Source: Papaver somniferum | Lineage: Eukaryota > Streptophyta > Magnoliopsida > Ranunculales > Papaveraceae | Assembly (NCBI RefSeq): GCF_003573695.1 | Contig: NC_039362.1 | Location: 14,900,063-14,964,062, forward strand | Reading direction: 5' to 3' | Length of the DNA: 64,000 bases | Part shown: positions 53,985 through 64,000 of the stretch, piece by piece | Layout: each line of letters begins with the position of its first letter | Numbering within the stretch: the stretch's first letter is position 1 | Made by a program: the position numbers and the translations under genes | The notes under the pieces: model-generated | The model's input: the letters and a program-made list of their open reading frames with translations, nothing else | The model's database searches: none | What the model was told of the DNA's origin: nothing

Positions 53985-56053
53985 TGTTTGAGGGTGAAAA
54001 CAATTTCTGCTGATTTTGGTAATTTCGGGTGTGTGTGTGAGAAACGAGTTCAAACCCTAAACAATGTACTGCAAGGGAATACTTTAGATTCAAGAGATCA
54101 ATCTGTACAAATCAGGACTAAACCAAGAAATGGTCGTTCCAGACTTGCTTCGGTCACAAAGTGAAGGAGAAGGGTTGGTTTTGGGGAGGGAAGCGAAGAG
54201 AGTGTTGAGACCAGCATAGTTGATTCTGGAAGAGTAGTTATTTTACGACTTGTATCAAAAAGTGGGAAGCTAACAGATGGAAAGCTAGAAAATATTTTCT
54301 GAGACTTGTATATTCCTGACCTGAACTTGTTGTTCGGTGGAAATAGGTAAGACCTATTTATACAAGTAGAAGTGAAACGTACTCTGGTCTCATTAAGAAA
54401 TGGAAAACGGGTGAGTAAATGGGAGGAGGTGGTAACCGGTAAAGCCTGGAATTGATGTTCCATAAAAGAAGGCGTTTCACCATTACTCCCTGTATTTACT
54501 AACTGTCTCATCCTTATGACACTGTCTTGTAACGGGCATGGTGTACGCCGCACGCTGTAAACTGCCAAACCAATACCCAATGAGCATCCCCCAGTTTGTG
54601 ACATGTGTTGATGTCTCGAGTGTTTTGTGGAAAACACGTAGCATGTTGCTGTTGTTTGGAAAGTTGAGCTTGGGAAACTTTCTGGCCCGGCTGTGACCTT
54701 CGATGGTCGAGATTTTACATCTTGAGAGGAAGGGTAGCCATTGATTATTGCAACCCTTCATTTGGTAACCAGTGGCACGAAAGCGTGGCCGGTATAGCTT
54801 TAATATGGCCTAGTTTATGCGTGGACAAAAGTTAGGGTTTTGTCTTTGTTTGGGCGTGACCAAACTAGGGCTTGGCATCTATGCGTTAGCTGGTAACCTT
54901 GGACGGCCAAGATCTGCATCTTAGATTGAAATGTGGCTGTTCACTGTTGCAGGCCTTCCTTTTGGCATCTGTGAAGTGAAAGTCGGCATGGTATGGTGCA
55001 GCAAGGTGGATGGCATGCCATTGGCACATGTGGCATGGCCGGCATGCCTTGGCGCGGTTTGGCGTGGCCAAAATTAGAGTCTTGGGCCAAAGGTTACCAT
55101 GCGTTGGTTGGCGACCTTGGGCGGCTAGGATTTGCATCTAATATGGAAGGGTGGCCGTTGATCGTCGCACGCCTTCGTTTTGGCAGCCGCATAAGGAAGG
55201 CCGGCATGGTGTGGCGCGGCAAGGTGGTTGGCATGTCATTGGCACATGTGGCATGGCATGCCTTGGCGCGGTTTGGCGTCGCCAAAACTAGGGTTTTGGG
55301 CCAAAGATTACCATGCGTTGGTTGGCGATCTTGGACGGCTAGGATTTGCATCTAAGATGGAAGGGTGTCCGTTGATCGTCGCACGCCTTTGTTTTGGTAG
55401 TCGCATAGGGAAGGCCGGCATAGTGTGGCACGACAAGGTGGTTTTCATGCCATTGGCACATGTGGTGCGGCAGGCATGGTTGGCATGCCTTGGCGCGGAG
55501 GTGCGGGAGGCATGGTTGGCATGCCTTGGTGCATAGGTGTGGCTGGCACGGCATGCCATTAGCGCAGTGGTGCGGCTGGCATGGTTGGCATGCCTTGGCG
55601 CGGAGGTGCGGCTGGCATGGCATGCCATTGGCGCAGCATGCCTTGGTGCGGAGGTGCGGCTGGCATGGTTGGCATGCCTTGGCGCGGAGGTGCGGCTAGC
55701 TTGGTTGGCATGCCTTGGTGCGGAGGTGCGTCTGACATGGTTGGCATGGCATTCCATTGGCGCAGTGGTGCGGCTGACACGGTTGGCATGGCATTCCATT
55801 GGCGCAGTGGTGCGGCTGACACGGTTGGCATGCCTTGGTGCGGTAGCATGAGAATTAGGGTTTGGCATAGATGATGTCAGTCAGTGTTAAGGGTTCTGCC
55901 GTGGAACATGACCCATGTAAAAAAAAAGGGTACCCCGGTAATTCTTACGTAGGCATGCTGATTGGTTCAATAAATGTGCTAATGGTCATAGTGACGTCAT
56001 GTCAGATGTATAGTTTTACGATTTTGACCCTAAGCTAAAAACCACCATCATCA
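53985..56053 (-). repeat. Shorter LTR of element E (5' LTR on the minus reading)
   Basis: Same order as the longer LTR, but with about four ~210-bp units (54689, 54893, 55109, 55324) and its own short-unit array (55470-55850). The ends are almost identical to 48894-51819. Confidence 0.85.
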
Positions 56054-56356
56054 ATAGCATACGACTTTTGTCTCAACAATATGAGATAAAATAGATAGAC
56101 TTTTGAGTGACAGATAAGTTCAAGTCTCCACATACCTTTTTGTCGAAAAGTTCCACCGGTTCCTTGAGTAGATCTTCTACTTGTATGATCAATCGCCATG
56201 ATGTCCTTGAGCTCAACTATTCCTAACTATCCTAGACCGAGACTTAGTCATAAGTATACTAGAAATCAAGACATATAGTTTTGATCACTAACATTGACAA
56301 ACATGCTTGAGATAGCAACGCATGCGAGTATGACCGAGCAACGCTCTAATACTTCT

Positions 56357-57333
56357 CTTGTAGTTGAGCGATCTGATCTTTCCATTTTCTATCGTACGAG
56401 TTCAATTGGAATAATTGACTTGAGATTATATCTCTGATAGGTCAAGATAAAAAGAAATCACAAACATCTTCGTCTCATCGTTTGTGATTCTGGAATATCT
56501 AGTTTCACTACCATACAATTTAGATTATTGTGAGGTGATTGATAATACTAGGTTGTTCTTCGGGAATATAAGTCTGGTTTATCAATTGGTTCTTGTTCAC
56601 CTTGATTTTTATCAAAAGACAGAACAAAAATTTTAGGTTTATCTGTGGGAGACAGATTTATCTATCTTTTTAGACTTTTCTATGTGATACGAGTTTATTT
56701 ATTAAAGTCTTCGACTTCGGGTCGTAGCAACTCTTGGTTGTGGATGAGATCAGCTAAGGGAATCAAGTGTGTAGTATCCTGCTGGGATCAAAGACGTAAG
56801 AAGCGCAACTGTACCTTGAATCAGTGTGAGATTGATTAGGGTTCAACTAGAGTCCAGACCGAAGTTAGTTTGTAGTAGGCTAGTGTCTGTAGCGGATTAA
56901 TACAGTGTAGTGTCCAATCTGGACTAGGTCTCGGGGTTTTTCTGCATTTGCGGTTTCCTCGTTAACAAAACTTCTGGTGTCTGTGTTATTTCTATTCCGT
57001 ATTATATTTTGTTATATAATTGAAATATCACAGGTTGTGCGTTGTACCGGTCAATAGTGAAATCCAACCTTTGGTTGTCGATTGGAAATTGATTGATCCT
57101 TGGACATTTGTCTTTGGTATCGTCCAAGTTTATCTCTCTTGTATTTAATCGAGACTCGCAGATTGCTGGAGGAAGATTTAAATCAAGAGATAGAGATATA
57201 AGAACTTTTTGATATACTTTTCTATTGATTGAGTCTAACTGTCTAGTTGATTCTCATAAAAGTATATTGGAGGTTGTTCATACAGATTGCTAATCGAAAT
57301 ATTGGGTGAGGTTGTTAGACCCCCGTATTTTCA
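56357..57333 (+). repeat. 3' LTR of element B, second part
   Basis: Resumes after the second CTTCT (56352-56356) with CTTGTAGTTGAG, as in the intact 5' LTR near 33882, and ends GTATTTTCA at 57333. Confidence 0.9.
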
Positions 57334-59480
57334 CCTAACTTCTTAATGTTCAAAATGTTCACTGTCTGTGATTTAGTTGTTGGATAAGTTTTAGGGCTAA
57401 AAAAAATACCTGATTTCTCAAGATTTATGACTTGTCCCGAGAACTTACTGAACATATTAAGAATCTCCAAATTCCTAGCACCTTTCACATTGGCTCTAGC
57501 AAAATCCAGCAAGTTATCAGCAAAAAATAGATGGCTCACAGAGGGAGCACCTTTAGTCACTTTTATCCCCTCTATATCATTTCTAGACTCATCCTTAATA
57601 AGAATTTTTGGTAAGACATCCATACATATTATGAAGAGATAAAGGGTGCCCCTGTCTGAGACCCCTTGTAGGGTAGTAAACCTCACCTGGAGCACCATTC
57701 AAAAGTATTGATGTTGACACAGTTATCACACATTGCTCAATTAACCTGCACTAATGTTCATGAAAACCCAATTTTTTCAATATATCAATAATAAACTTCC
57801 ATTCAATCCTGTCAAATGCCTTTGACATGTCTAGCTTAATTGCCATTAGCCCTGACTTGTTTCTATTCTTTCTCATAGTATCTAGCATTTCATGTGCTAT
57901 CACTATATTATTTGTAATTTGGCTAGAAGAGAGAAGTCTGCTTGGTAAGGACTAATAAACTTATCCATGACAGTCTTGAGCCTATTATCTAAGATTTTTG
58001 AGATAATTTTATAGCTCACATTACTTAAACTTATAGGCCTAAAGTCTGAAGAAGTGTTTGGAGAGCTATTCTTTAGGATAAGGGACACAAAGTTATGATT
58101 CATTTGCTTATGCATATATCCTGAAATAAAGAAACTTTTGACCATATATTGTCATTCCCAACAGTATCCCACATCTGTTGGTAAAACCTAGGTGAATAAC
58201 CATCTGGGCCAGGACTAGTCCATGGCTGCATTTGCCACACTGTATTTTTCAATTTCCTCATCATTAGGTATGCTAATAAGAAAATCATTCTCAATTACTG
58301 AGATGCAAGGTTGGAGAACATATAAGAAAGTAGAATCACTAGGGGGATTAGTAGATCTACTGATTTTTCTAAAACGGTCTATAAGATTAGTGGAAATCAT
58401 ATTTCTATCAGTCAACCAAACACCAATATTGCTTTGCAAACAATCAATCTGAGTACTTTTTTTTCTTCTAAACTTGACTTTATCATGGAAATACCTGGTA
58501 TTTTTGTCAACAAATTTCAAGATATCTTCTTTAGCTCTTTGCATATAGTAATCTTGTTTAACACAATATCAATACTTAAGAGATTCTTCTAGTCTAGCAA
58601 GATTCTCAGCAGCATCAACACTATTCATATTTAGACTTATGGCTTCTATTTGTTTTTGAATATCATTAATTTGACTCTGAAAATTACTAAAACAATTCCG
58701 ATTCTATTGGATCAAAGCGAACTTCACATTCTTCAGACACTTAACATGCTTAAAAGCATTGGATCCTTGCACACCAGCAAACCAATTTTCAGCTACCACC
58801 TCCTTACAAGTATTATTACTCAACCAAAAAGGATTAAATCTATGACATTTTCTGTAAGGGTTATCATCCCTACAACTAACTAGGAGAATGGGCACATGGT
58901 CACTACCAATATTGGTCATATAATACACTACTGCATTGGGAAAGTAATTTAGCCAATCTATATTGTCCAAGACCCTATCAAGTCTTTCAAGGATGAGAGC
59001 ATCTTCACTCCTATGATTACTCCAGGTATATGGGCTTTCTAAGTAGTTCAAACCACTAAGATCAAGTTGACCTAACTTCCATCTAACTTCATCTAACTGA
59101 CTTTGAGAGATCCAATTGTCACCAACTTTCTCTCCTTATCTAAAAATAAAGCTTAGATCTCCTATTATGACCCAGGGACAACGATATTTAGAATAAATAT
59201 TATCTAAATAATTCCATTGATTAACCCAACCTTCATCAGTCACAGCACCATACATACGGTTTAACAAAGTGTGTCCACTTCTAGAGTCCATATTGACCAA
59301 CACAGAGATAAATTTTTTATCCATATCAACTAGGTCAATATGGATGCCATCTTTCCAAAAAAGATATAATCCACCTGACAAACCTATGGGATTGACATAT
59401 AGATAATTCATGAATTGATATCTATATGTAAACTTGGTCATTTTCTTATTCATTATCTTTGACCTTTTAGACAATGATTC
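57334..59480 (-). pseudogene. LINE F, 5' part (endonuclease and RT), minus strand
   Basis: The minus strand carries the endonuclease (59474-59136: GLSGGLYLFWKDGIHI, CPWVIIGDLSFI; 59051-58704: YTWSNHR, ERLDRVLDN, SDHVPIL), a linker (58544-58215), the pre-RT and finger region (WTSPGPDGYSPRFYQQ near 58220; DFRPISLSNVSYKIISKIL near 58050) and RT palm (57698-57339). FAD-N stands where FADD is expected, and the G-x-RQGDPLSP motif is corrupted, so the enzyme is dead. The last codons before 57338 (NILNIKKLG) run on into the frame at 32382. The first part of the endonuclease and any ORF1 are missing. Confidence 0.85.
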
Positions 59481-60073
59481 TTCTTATTTTTCTCCAAATG
59501 ACTCCAAAGTACCTAAAATTCAAAAGAAAATATAAGATACATAATTCACAAGAAAAATAACAAAAAAAGCATATACTGCAGATGAAAACCAAGGAGTTGG
59601 CACCTATAAGTAATCCATAAAAACACATTCCTGAAGTGGTATACGGAAATAATTGGATTCCAGGAATAAACAATAAAATTGCGTCTCCCAATGTATCCCA
59701 TAGTTATTAAATGTTTTTGGTAGTAACTTTATTATGTTATTTGATTTATATAAAAGGATATGCATTCCAGTAGTAATCTATCCCAATATAGATAATGTCG
59801 ATGGACATAATTGTCTCATAGACAGCAGAACAACACAATTTTTCTAACCAATAACAATTTTATAACCTTGTAAATGTTTAAGGGAAATGTGAAATATCAT
59901 TTTGGGTTCGAATAATATGATAGACGATTCCGAAAGAGCTGTATCGTTCTGGTGGTGTAAAATTTACTACTATTGACGCCTTATATTATTACGAATTCCA
60001 AAAGAATTCGTTGAGTTTTAGAAATACTTGGAATCCCACCTTCAAACAATAAATGAACAATTCTATGGAGTAT
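59481..60073. other. Intergenic, left of an LTR fragment
   Basis: AT-rich with scattered stops in all frames. May include decayed LINE F 5' sequence near 59481-59690, but no domain can be read. Confidence 0.35.
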
Positions 60074-60345
60074 TTATTGTTAGGGAAATGCTCGGTTGAA
60101 CCCAGAAGTTTTGTTATCTCAAGTCTAGGTTAGAATTTGGTAGTTGAGTATCAAACATCAAACTCAAAGACTGAAGATTGACGAAGCCATTTGGAGTACT
60201 TTTGTATCAGGTTTGTGAAGAGTGAACCCTCCTATTTTACTCATTATCTTACCATTCTATCTGTTGAGACTATGTCGTATAAGTTCTAGTAGATTTACAA
60301 AGAAGAATTTTCGATCAGAAGTGCTTCAGAGATGTTTTTTTGTTT
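60074..60345 (+). mobile_element. Copia-type LTR 5'-end fragment
   Basis: TGTTAGGGAAATGCTCGGTT at the start, and later TTGAGACTATGTCGTATAAG, parallel the first 300 bp of the LTRs of A and B, with strong divergence. No partner LTR or internal region follows, so it is a truncated relic. Confidence 0.55.
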
Positions 60346-60539
60346 TGTTTTGCGGATGAATGATGTTATTGATCTTGAGTTGTTATAATCATACAAATTG
60401 AAAAACACAATTAATATGATAATGAATATGTATTCAAACTAATTGGCATGGACAATAAGTGTTTGCTAGGAAACTTCATGGCGAGTATGTTATTCCCTTG
60501 TACTAAAAGAAGACCCCCATAAGATCCTTACGTAATTTA

Positions 60540-61335
60540 TTCACTTTCCCACCTGTTCTTAGCTAACGTACTTAGTAGCTTTAAATCCATCAAATTAAAA
60601 TTTGGATGGATGGATAGATATCCCACCTTACCTTCTTCCAAGCGTAAAATGAGAAAAAAAATAAAATTATTATACTATCTCCGTTTTTCAAAAAAATATA
60701 TTATTTTTTTTTCTTCAATTTAATATATTTTAAAGCTAAAATAAAAAAAATGATAGTAATTCTTTTTAAGAAACTAAAAAAATAATATTTTCAACCTTCT
60801 GATTAATAAAGAAGAAAAGTAGGTTGAAATGTACCCGAAAATCAGTAGGTCACATTTGTTAAAAGTAGGATTTCTCTCTTCTCAGCTATGTGGTGCAGAG
60901 TGCTAGATCATTTTAATGCTTAACAATTTAGCTTACGTTTCATATGATTTCCATGATCTTTTATTTCCCTGGTCTGCTTCAATCATTGGGAAAATGAGAA
61001 CCGTGAAGTGGTCTGACCGTTCTCATACTCTCTCCCACTGCGAAGATAGGAATTCAAACCCCATAATTATCAGACCAACTCCAATTTAAAAGAGTATAGG
61101 AAAAAAGAAAAACTACCGGGAACATATAGTACTAACATTTTTACCTTTATTGGGATCCTTACCGGAATACCAGTGGAGAGGGGTGAGAGTTTCACCCAGC
61201 GTGCCTGACCATTTTTGTGAGTGAAAATTACATACCCTCCAATCACGTCTGACGTTTACTAAACGTATCTCACCGGATGCTCAGAAAACGAGAAATTTTA
61301 CCAATCTTCAGCGGATTACATTATCATGATAGTCC
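60540..61335. repeat. Dispersed repeat, copy 2 (partner at 14985-15420)
   Basis: Shares ordered blocks with copy 1, but about 300 bp of extra AT-rich DNA sits between the TATCCCACCTTACC block and the AGCTTACGTTTCATATG block. No ORF. Confidence 0.6.
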
Positions 61336-61537
61336 ATGACCCCATGTTTTCCAAAATAAATTGGAATTTAAGCAGGTGTGAAGACATAAATTACGATGGC
61401 ATCCACGTGTTCACAAACAATATTCGTATTTGTAAATAAAAGCGTTATAAGAAATAAAACAGACGTGATATGGTACAAACCATGATGACTCATCGACTCA
61501 GTGTCTTCAGACTCGTCATTGTCTAGTCAGGAGGGAT

Positions 61538-63062
61538 TGATACAGCCATTCTACACATTTATGACGCATGTATCATAAAGCATAATAATGATAACAGAAA
61601 GTATAATGTTGTAATGTAAATAAGACAGTTATTTACGTGGTTCGGCACTAAGGTCTACGTCCACGGGATTGGTGTTTCACTATGTGTTGAGGAGTTACAA
61701 AGATAGTCGAATGACTTTAAATGAGTAACGATGCTTAAAGGGGAAATATGATTCATACTTACTCTTCTTATTTATCTTTCCTATACTCTTCTTTAGTTAC
61801 TAAAAACCGGTCGACCCCCTCTCTCTTGGCGGAGAGGGGTATTTATAGAGATGACACATGGGGTCCACTATTAAAGACAGTTGCAATCTTAACTTCTTGA
61901 TTTTTGTGCTAATCCCGCTGGCGATCGAAGGCTCCATCGATCCTGTATGTTTACAAAGGGTCACCTTCTTCTCTTCCACAGATCCCCTGACACGTACCCT
62001 ATGGTTATGGTATTTAATGCAGGTGGTTGGGGCGGTCCACATGCGTCAGACAGATGTCTGATGTCCCTATCACATCTTCGTCAATGGAGCTAATATTCGC
62101 TTGGATCTGCCTCGAGATGGGATAAAGCAGATCTATGGGTGCTCTTCAGTACTTCGCGGTGGCTCGTTCCTTCAGTGATCCCTGATCCTGAACCATTGGA
62201 TCATCGTGATGGCGAACAGATGTAGGTGATAGAGGTCCCCTGGGTGTTGGGACATGGCATCATACTTTGATTCCTCACTGTTGTGTGTCTTCCACGTGTA
62301 CTCCCTTTGATACGTGGTGGATGTTGAATAATGTGTATACAATTTGCCCCTTTTCTCTAAGATTGAAGTTGGTCAAAGTTTGGAGAAAAATCTCCTTCAC
62401 ATTCATCTCTCCTCATTAACTTCTCCTCATCCTTGGCGCACGTTCCCACTATTGGTATTAACTTCCGCTTGATTCGTGGGACAGTTTTATCTAGTTATAA
62501 ATATGAGAGAGGTTGTAAATTTAATAAATTTTATTCATCTTCATTCTATCTTCAAGTTCTTCATTCTTTCTTCAAATTCTTCTCTTTTTTTCTTTATCTC
62601 TTAACTGCTGCTGATCTTGACTCTCTTGTTATAAATTCGACCCATTCTGATAATATTTTCTGAGTTGAGCCGCTGTCATTGTTATTCAATAGTCTTGATA
62701 CTGTCTACATCTACTTGTCCAAACCGTCTATTATCCAGATATGGTGTTCATCATCTTGTTCCAGATTTTAATTGATATTTATCTTTCTGCTGCTGTATCT
62801 GGGTTTTTGCGATGAAGAACATAATATACGAAAGTATATATACTTGACCCTGTTCTTTATCGCAAAAACTTAAGACTTCTCTGCTGGTCGTTGAAGCTTA
62901 TTTTTGACGATTATGACTGAATTAGGGTTTCTCGTTTCTGATAGGCTATTCATCTCTGTTCCCCTATCGTTACTTCGGATGAACTATGAAAGTTTGCCAA
63001 ATCTAGATTTTTGATTATTTGCTTTGTATGGTCTTTGTGGTACTTTCTTGCTCCTCGTAGGT
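61538..63062 (+). mobile_element. Probable LTR and leader of a third LTR element, start of a partial element
   Basis: A TGATACAGCC start candidate at 61538, the TTACGTGGTTCGGCAC motif common in plant LTRs, a TATAAATAT box at 62496-62504 followed by a CT-rich leader, then a gag-like frame from 63063. The LTR end and primer site could not be placed, and the 3' part is outside the window. The assignment rests on architecture. Confidence 0.4.
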
Positions 63063-64000
63063 ATGTCTGATCGTCATCGGGTCCCGTACCAAACTCCGCC
63101 ATCAAGCCCCTACGAATATACACATAGAAGTCCTGATATATCTCCGCCGAAGGGTGGTCCACCTAAGTATTTCCAACCAGATCCACGAGCATAGAAAGTT
63201 TCGTCATCTTTGGGTCCAAGGGTTCCTATTATGAAAAAGGGGGATCCACCGAATAGGTCTCGGTATGAAGTTAATTGTCCCGTGGCTCATCCTTCTTCCC
63301 GACGTGTTGAGCCAAAAAATGTGCAGCACCCTTCTCCCCATCGTGTCGAACCGATGATTGTCCAACCTCTTCGATCCTTGCCTCTCAAACCTCGAAGCCT
63401 CTTGCGGGATCTAAAGCTTCACAATCTACTGCTGCGGTGAAAGAATCTTCTTCTAAAGCTACATCGTCAGTGGCGGACCCTCCTAGGAACCCACCAGTCA
63501 AAAGGAAAGGTTCGGATATAAGTCCTCCCAAGACGAAGAAGCCGCCATTGAGTAGACCAGCTAGCCCTGATACTTCCCTGGTCATACGAAGAATTTCAGT
63601 TGGGAAGAAAAAGGTTACTTTCAAGCATGTTGACCTAGAAGTATTCAAGGCAAAGCATGGCCTCGAGTTCTTTGATGTTAAGTTCTATGCACCAGACGAT
63701 GATCTTACCTATGATATGATCGTGAACTATAAGTACGACGACCTTCATTTGCTGACTATTATGGGGGCTTTCTAAGCGGGCTGATGCTTCCCTTGTATAG
63801 GTCAGGGGATTCTTTTTATTATGATGTTCTGGCCGATCGCGAAGGCTCTACTCATAATACTCATTGTCGTTCGGTAGTGCAGCTAAGTGGGAATTATCTT
63901 CGTACTTTGAAGGAGCGTTATCTTCGGAGCAAGGGTGAGACGATGATGACCTGCTATGTTCCCGATCCTGCTGAGAGGGATTTGTATACTCCTGCAAATT
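63063..64000 (+). pseudogene. Retroelement gag-like protein, N-terminal part, frame-broken, runs off the window
   Basis: From ATG 63063 a Pro/Ser/Arg-rich disordered region (MSDRHRVPYQTPPSSPYEY) has a stop at 63192. It reads on, shifts by one base near 63360 and continues SQSTAAVKESSSKATSS, then KKVTFKHVDLEVFKAKHGL and YDMIVNYKYDDLHLLTI. A one-base loss in a G-run at about 63765 shifts the frame again, and SGLMLPLYRSGDSFYYDVL, VVQLSGNYLRTLKERYL and CYVPDPAERDLY run to the window edge. The layout (disordered head, then a helical domain with GLxLPL) resembles gag or putative Gypsy-type proteins of large plant elements; no named domain is certain. Confidence 0.45.

Larger units (their letters stand above)
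48894..56053 (-). mobile_element. Element E: LTR element with GC-rich tandem repeats and a captured antisense gene
   Basis: 7160 bp, TGTTTGAGGG...CATCA, flanked by ATAGT (48889-48893) and ATAGC (56054-56058). The LTRs are 48894-51819 (2926 bp) and 53985-56053 (2069 bp); the size gap comes from different numbers of a ~210-bp tandem repeat. Orientation is taken as minus because a TATAAATAGG box reads leftward in both LTRs (49262-49271 and 54353-54362) and because the sequence next to 53984, read leftward (TTAGCGACCACAATGGGAG), looks more like a primer site than anything at 51820. No gag or pol is present. The 2.2-kb internal region carries a captured gene on the plus strand. Confidence 0.82.
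39984..56351 (-). mobile_element. Solo LTR C (A-like subfamily, minus strand), split by D and E
   Basis: Starts TGAAAAAGCGGGAGTCTAAC (the complement of an LTR end) and ends GAGCAACGCTCTAATA (the complement of an LTR start, CA mutated to TA), flanked by CTTCT (39979-39983 and 56352-56356). Removing D and E leaves 39984-41782, 48714-48893 and 56059-56351, about 2.27 kb. The pieces follow the order of one LTR with no internal region, so this is a solo LTR left by recombination. It lies inside the 3' LTR of B, in opposite orientation. Confidence 0.88.
32383..57333 (+). mobile_element. Element B: pol-less Copia-type LTR element, interrupted by C
   Basis: Begins TGTTAGAGCATTGC and ends ATTTTCA, flanked by CCTAA on both sides (32378-32382 and 57334-57338). 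The LTRs are 32383-34857 (2475 bp) and 38488-39983 plus 56357-57333 (2473 bp after removing C). The internal region is 3.6 kb, with a Met-tRNA primer site (C for T at its first base), several short ORFs and no gag or pol domain. It inserted into LINE F, which it splits. The LTRs differ at many positions, so it is clearly older than D. Confidence 0.92.

Noticed and set aside
39984..56351. A full LTR retroelement on the minus strand with two LTRs
   Set aside because: After removing D and E only one LTR length remains, with no primer site, interior or second LTR.
1..64000. tRNA, rRNA or organellar DNA insertions
   Set aside because: I saw no cloverleaf-like tRNA with A/B boxes and no chloroplast or mitochondrial gene; the Met-tRNA-like strings are retroelement primer sites.

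Overview
The window is AT-rich nuclear DNA from a flowering plant. The evidence is an intron-containing SBP-box (SPL) transcription factor gene with a miR156 target site, plant-type LINEs with an RNase H-like tail, Copia LTR elements primed by initiator Met-tRNA, hAT- and PIF-type small DNA elements, and no bacterial features. The species cannot be fixed from the sequence; a eudicot is likely.

Layout. (1) 1-9.2 kb: old repeat debris. It holds a PIF/Harbinger-associated Myb-like ORF remnant, three LINE RNase H tails (all on the minus strand), three copies of a fold-back MITE family, a hAT-like MITE and a PIF-like MITE with TAA target duplications. (2) 9.2-13.6 kb: the only clearly intact host gene, a three-exon SPL13-like gene on the plus strand (438 aa deduced). 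(3) 13.8-17 kb: coding-like minus-strand scraps, a dispersed repeat, a 944-bp hAT-type element with a perfect 8-bp duplication, and the C-terminal part of a DUF3615-like gene cut off by a retroelement. (4) 16.9-26 kb: a Copia-type element (A) with 2.4-kb LTRs, a gag-like ORF and no pol; its left LTR is shared with the stub of a second copy. (5) 26-30 kb: an unidentified coding-like fragment, a four-copy tandem repeat and a 5'-truncated plus-strand LINE.

(6) 30.5-59.5 kb is one nested stack, solved from target duplications. A minus-strand LINE (pieces 30487-32382 and 57334-59480) was split by a pol-less Copia element B (32383-57333, duplication CCTAA). The 3' LTR of B was then split by a minus-strand solo LTR of the same superfamily, C (39984-56351, duplication CTTCT). 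C was in turn hit twice: by D (41783-48708, duplication GTTGT), a pol-less Gypsy-like element with nearly identical LTRs and one long acidic orphan ORF; and by E (48894-56053, duplication ATAGT/ATAGC), a minus-strand LTR element. E carries GC-rich ~210-bp tandem repeats in its LTRs and, antisense to itself, a captured gene that still has an intron.

(7) 59.5-64 kb: an LTR fragment, a second copy of the dispersed repeat, and the 5' part of another LTR element whose gag-like ORF runs off the window.

Apart from the SPL gene and perhaps the DUF3615 fragment, almost everything is mobile DNA. None of the LTR elements fully contained here shows a recognisable reverse transcriptase, so all appear to depend on partners elsewhere. 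The most unusual item is element E, with its antisense, intron-bearing passenger gene and LTRs of unequal length.
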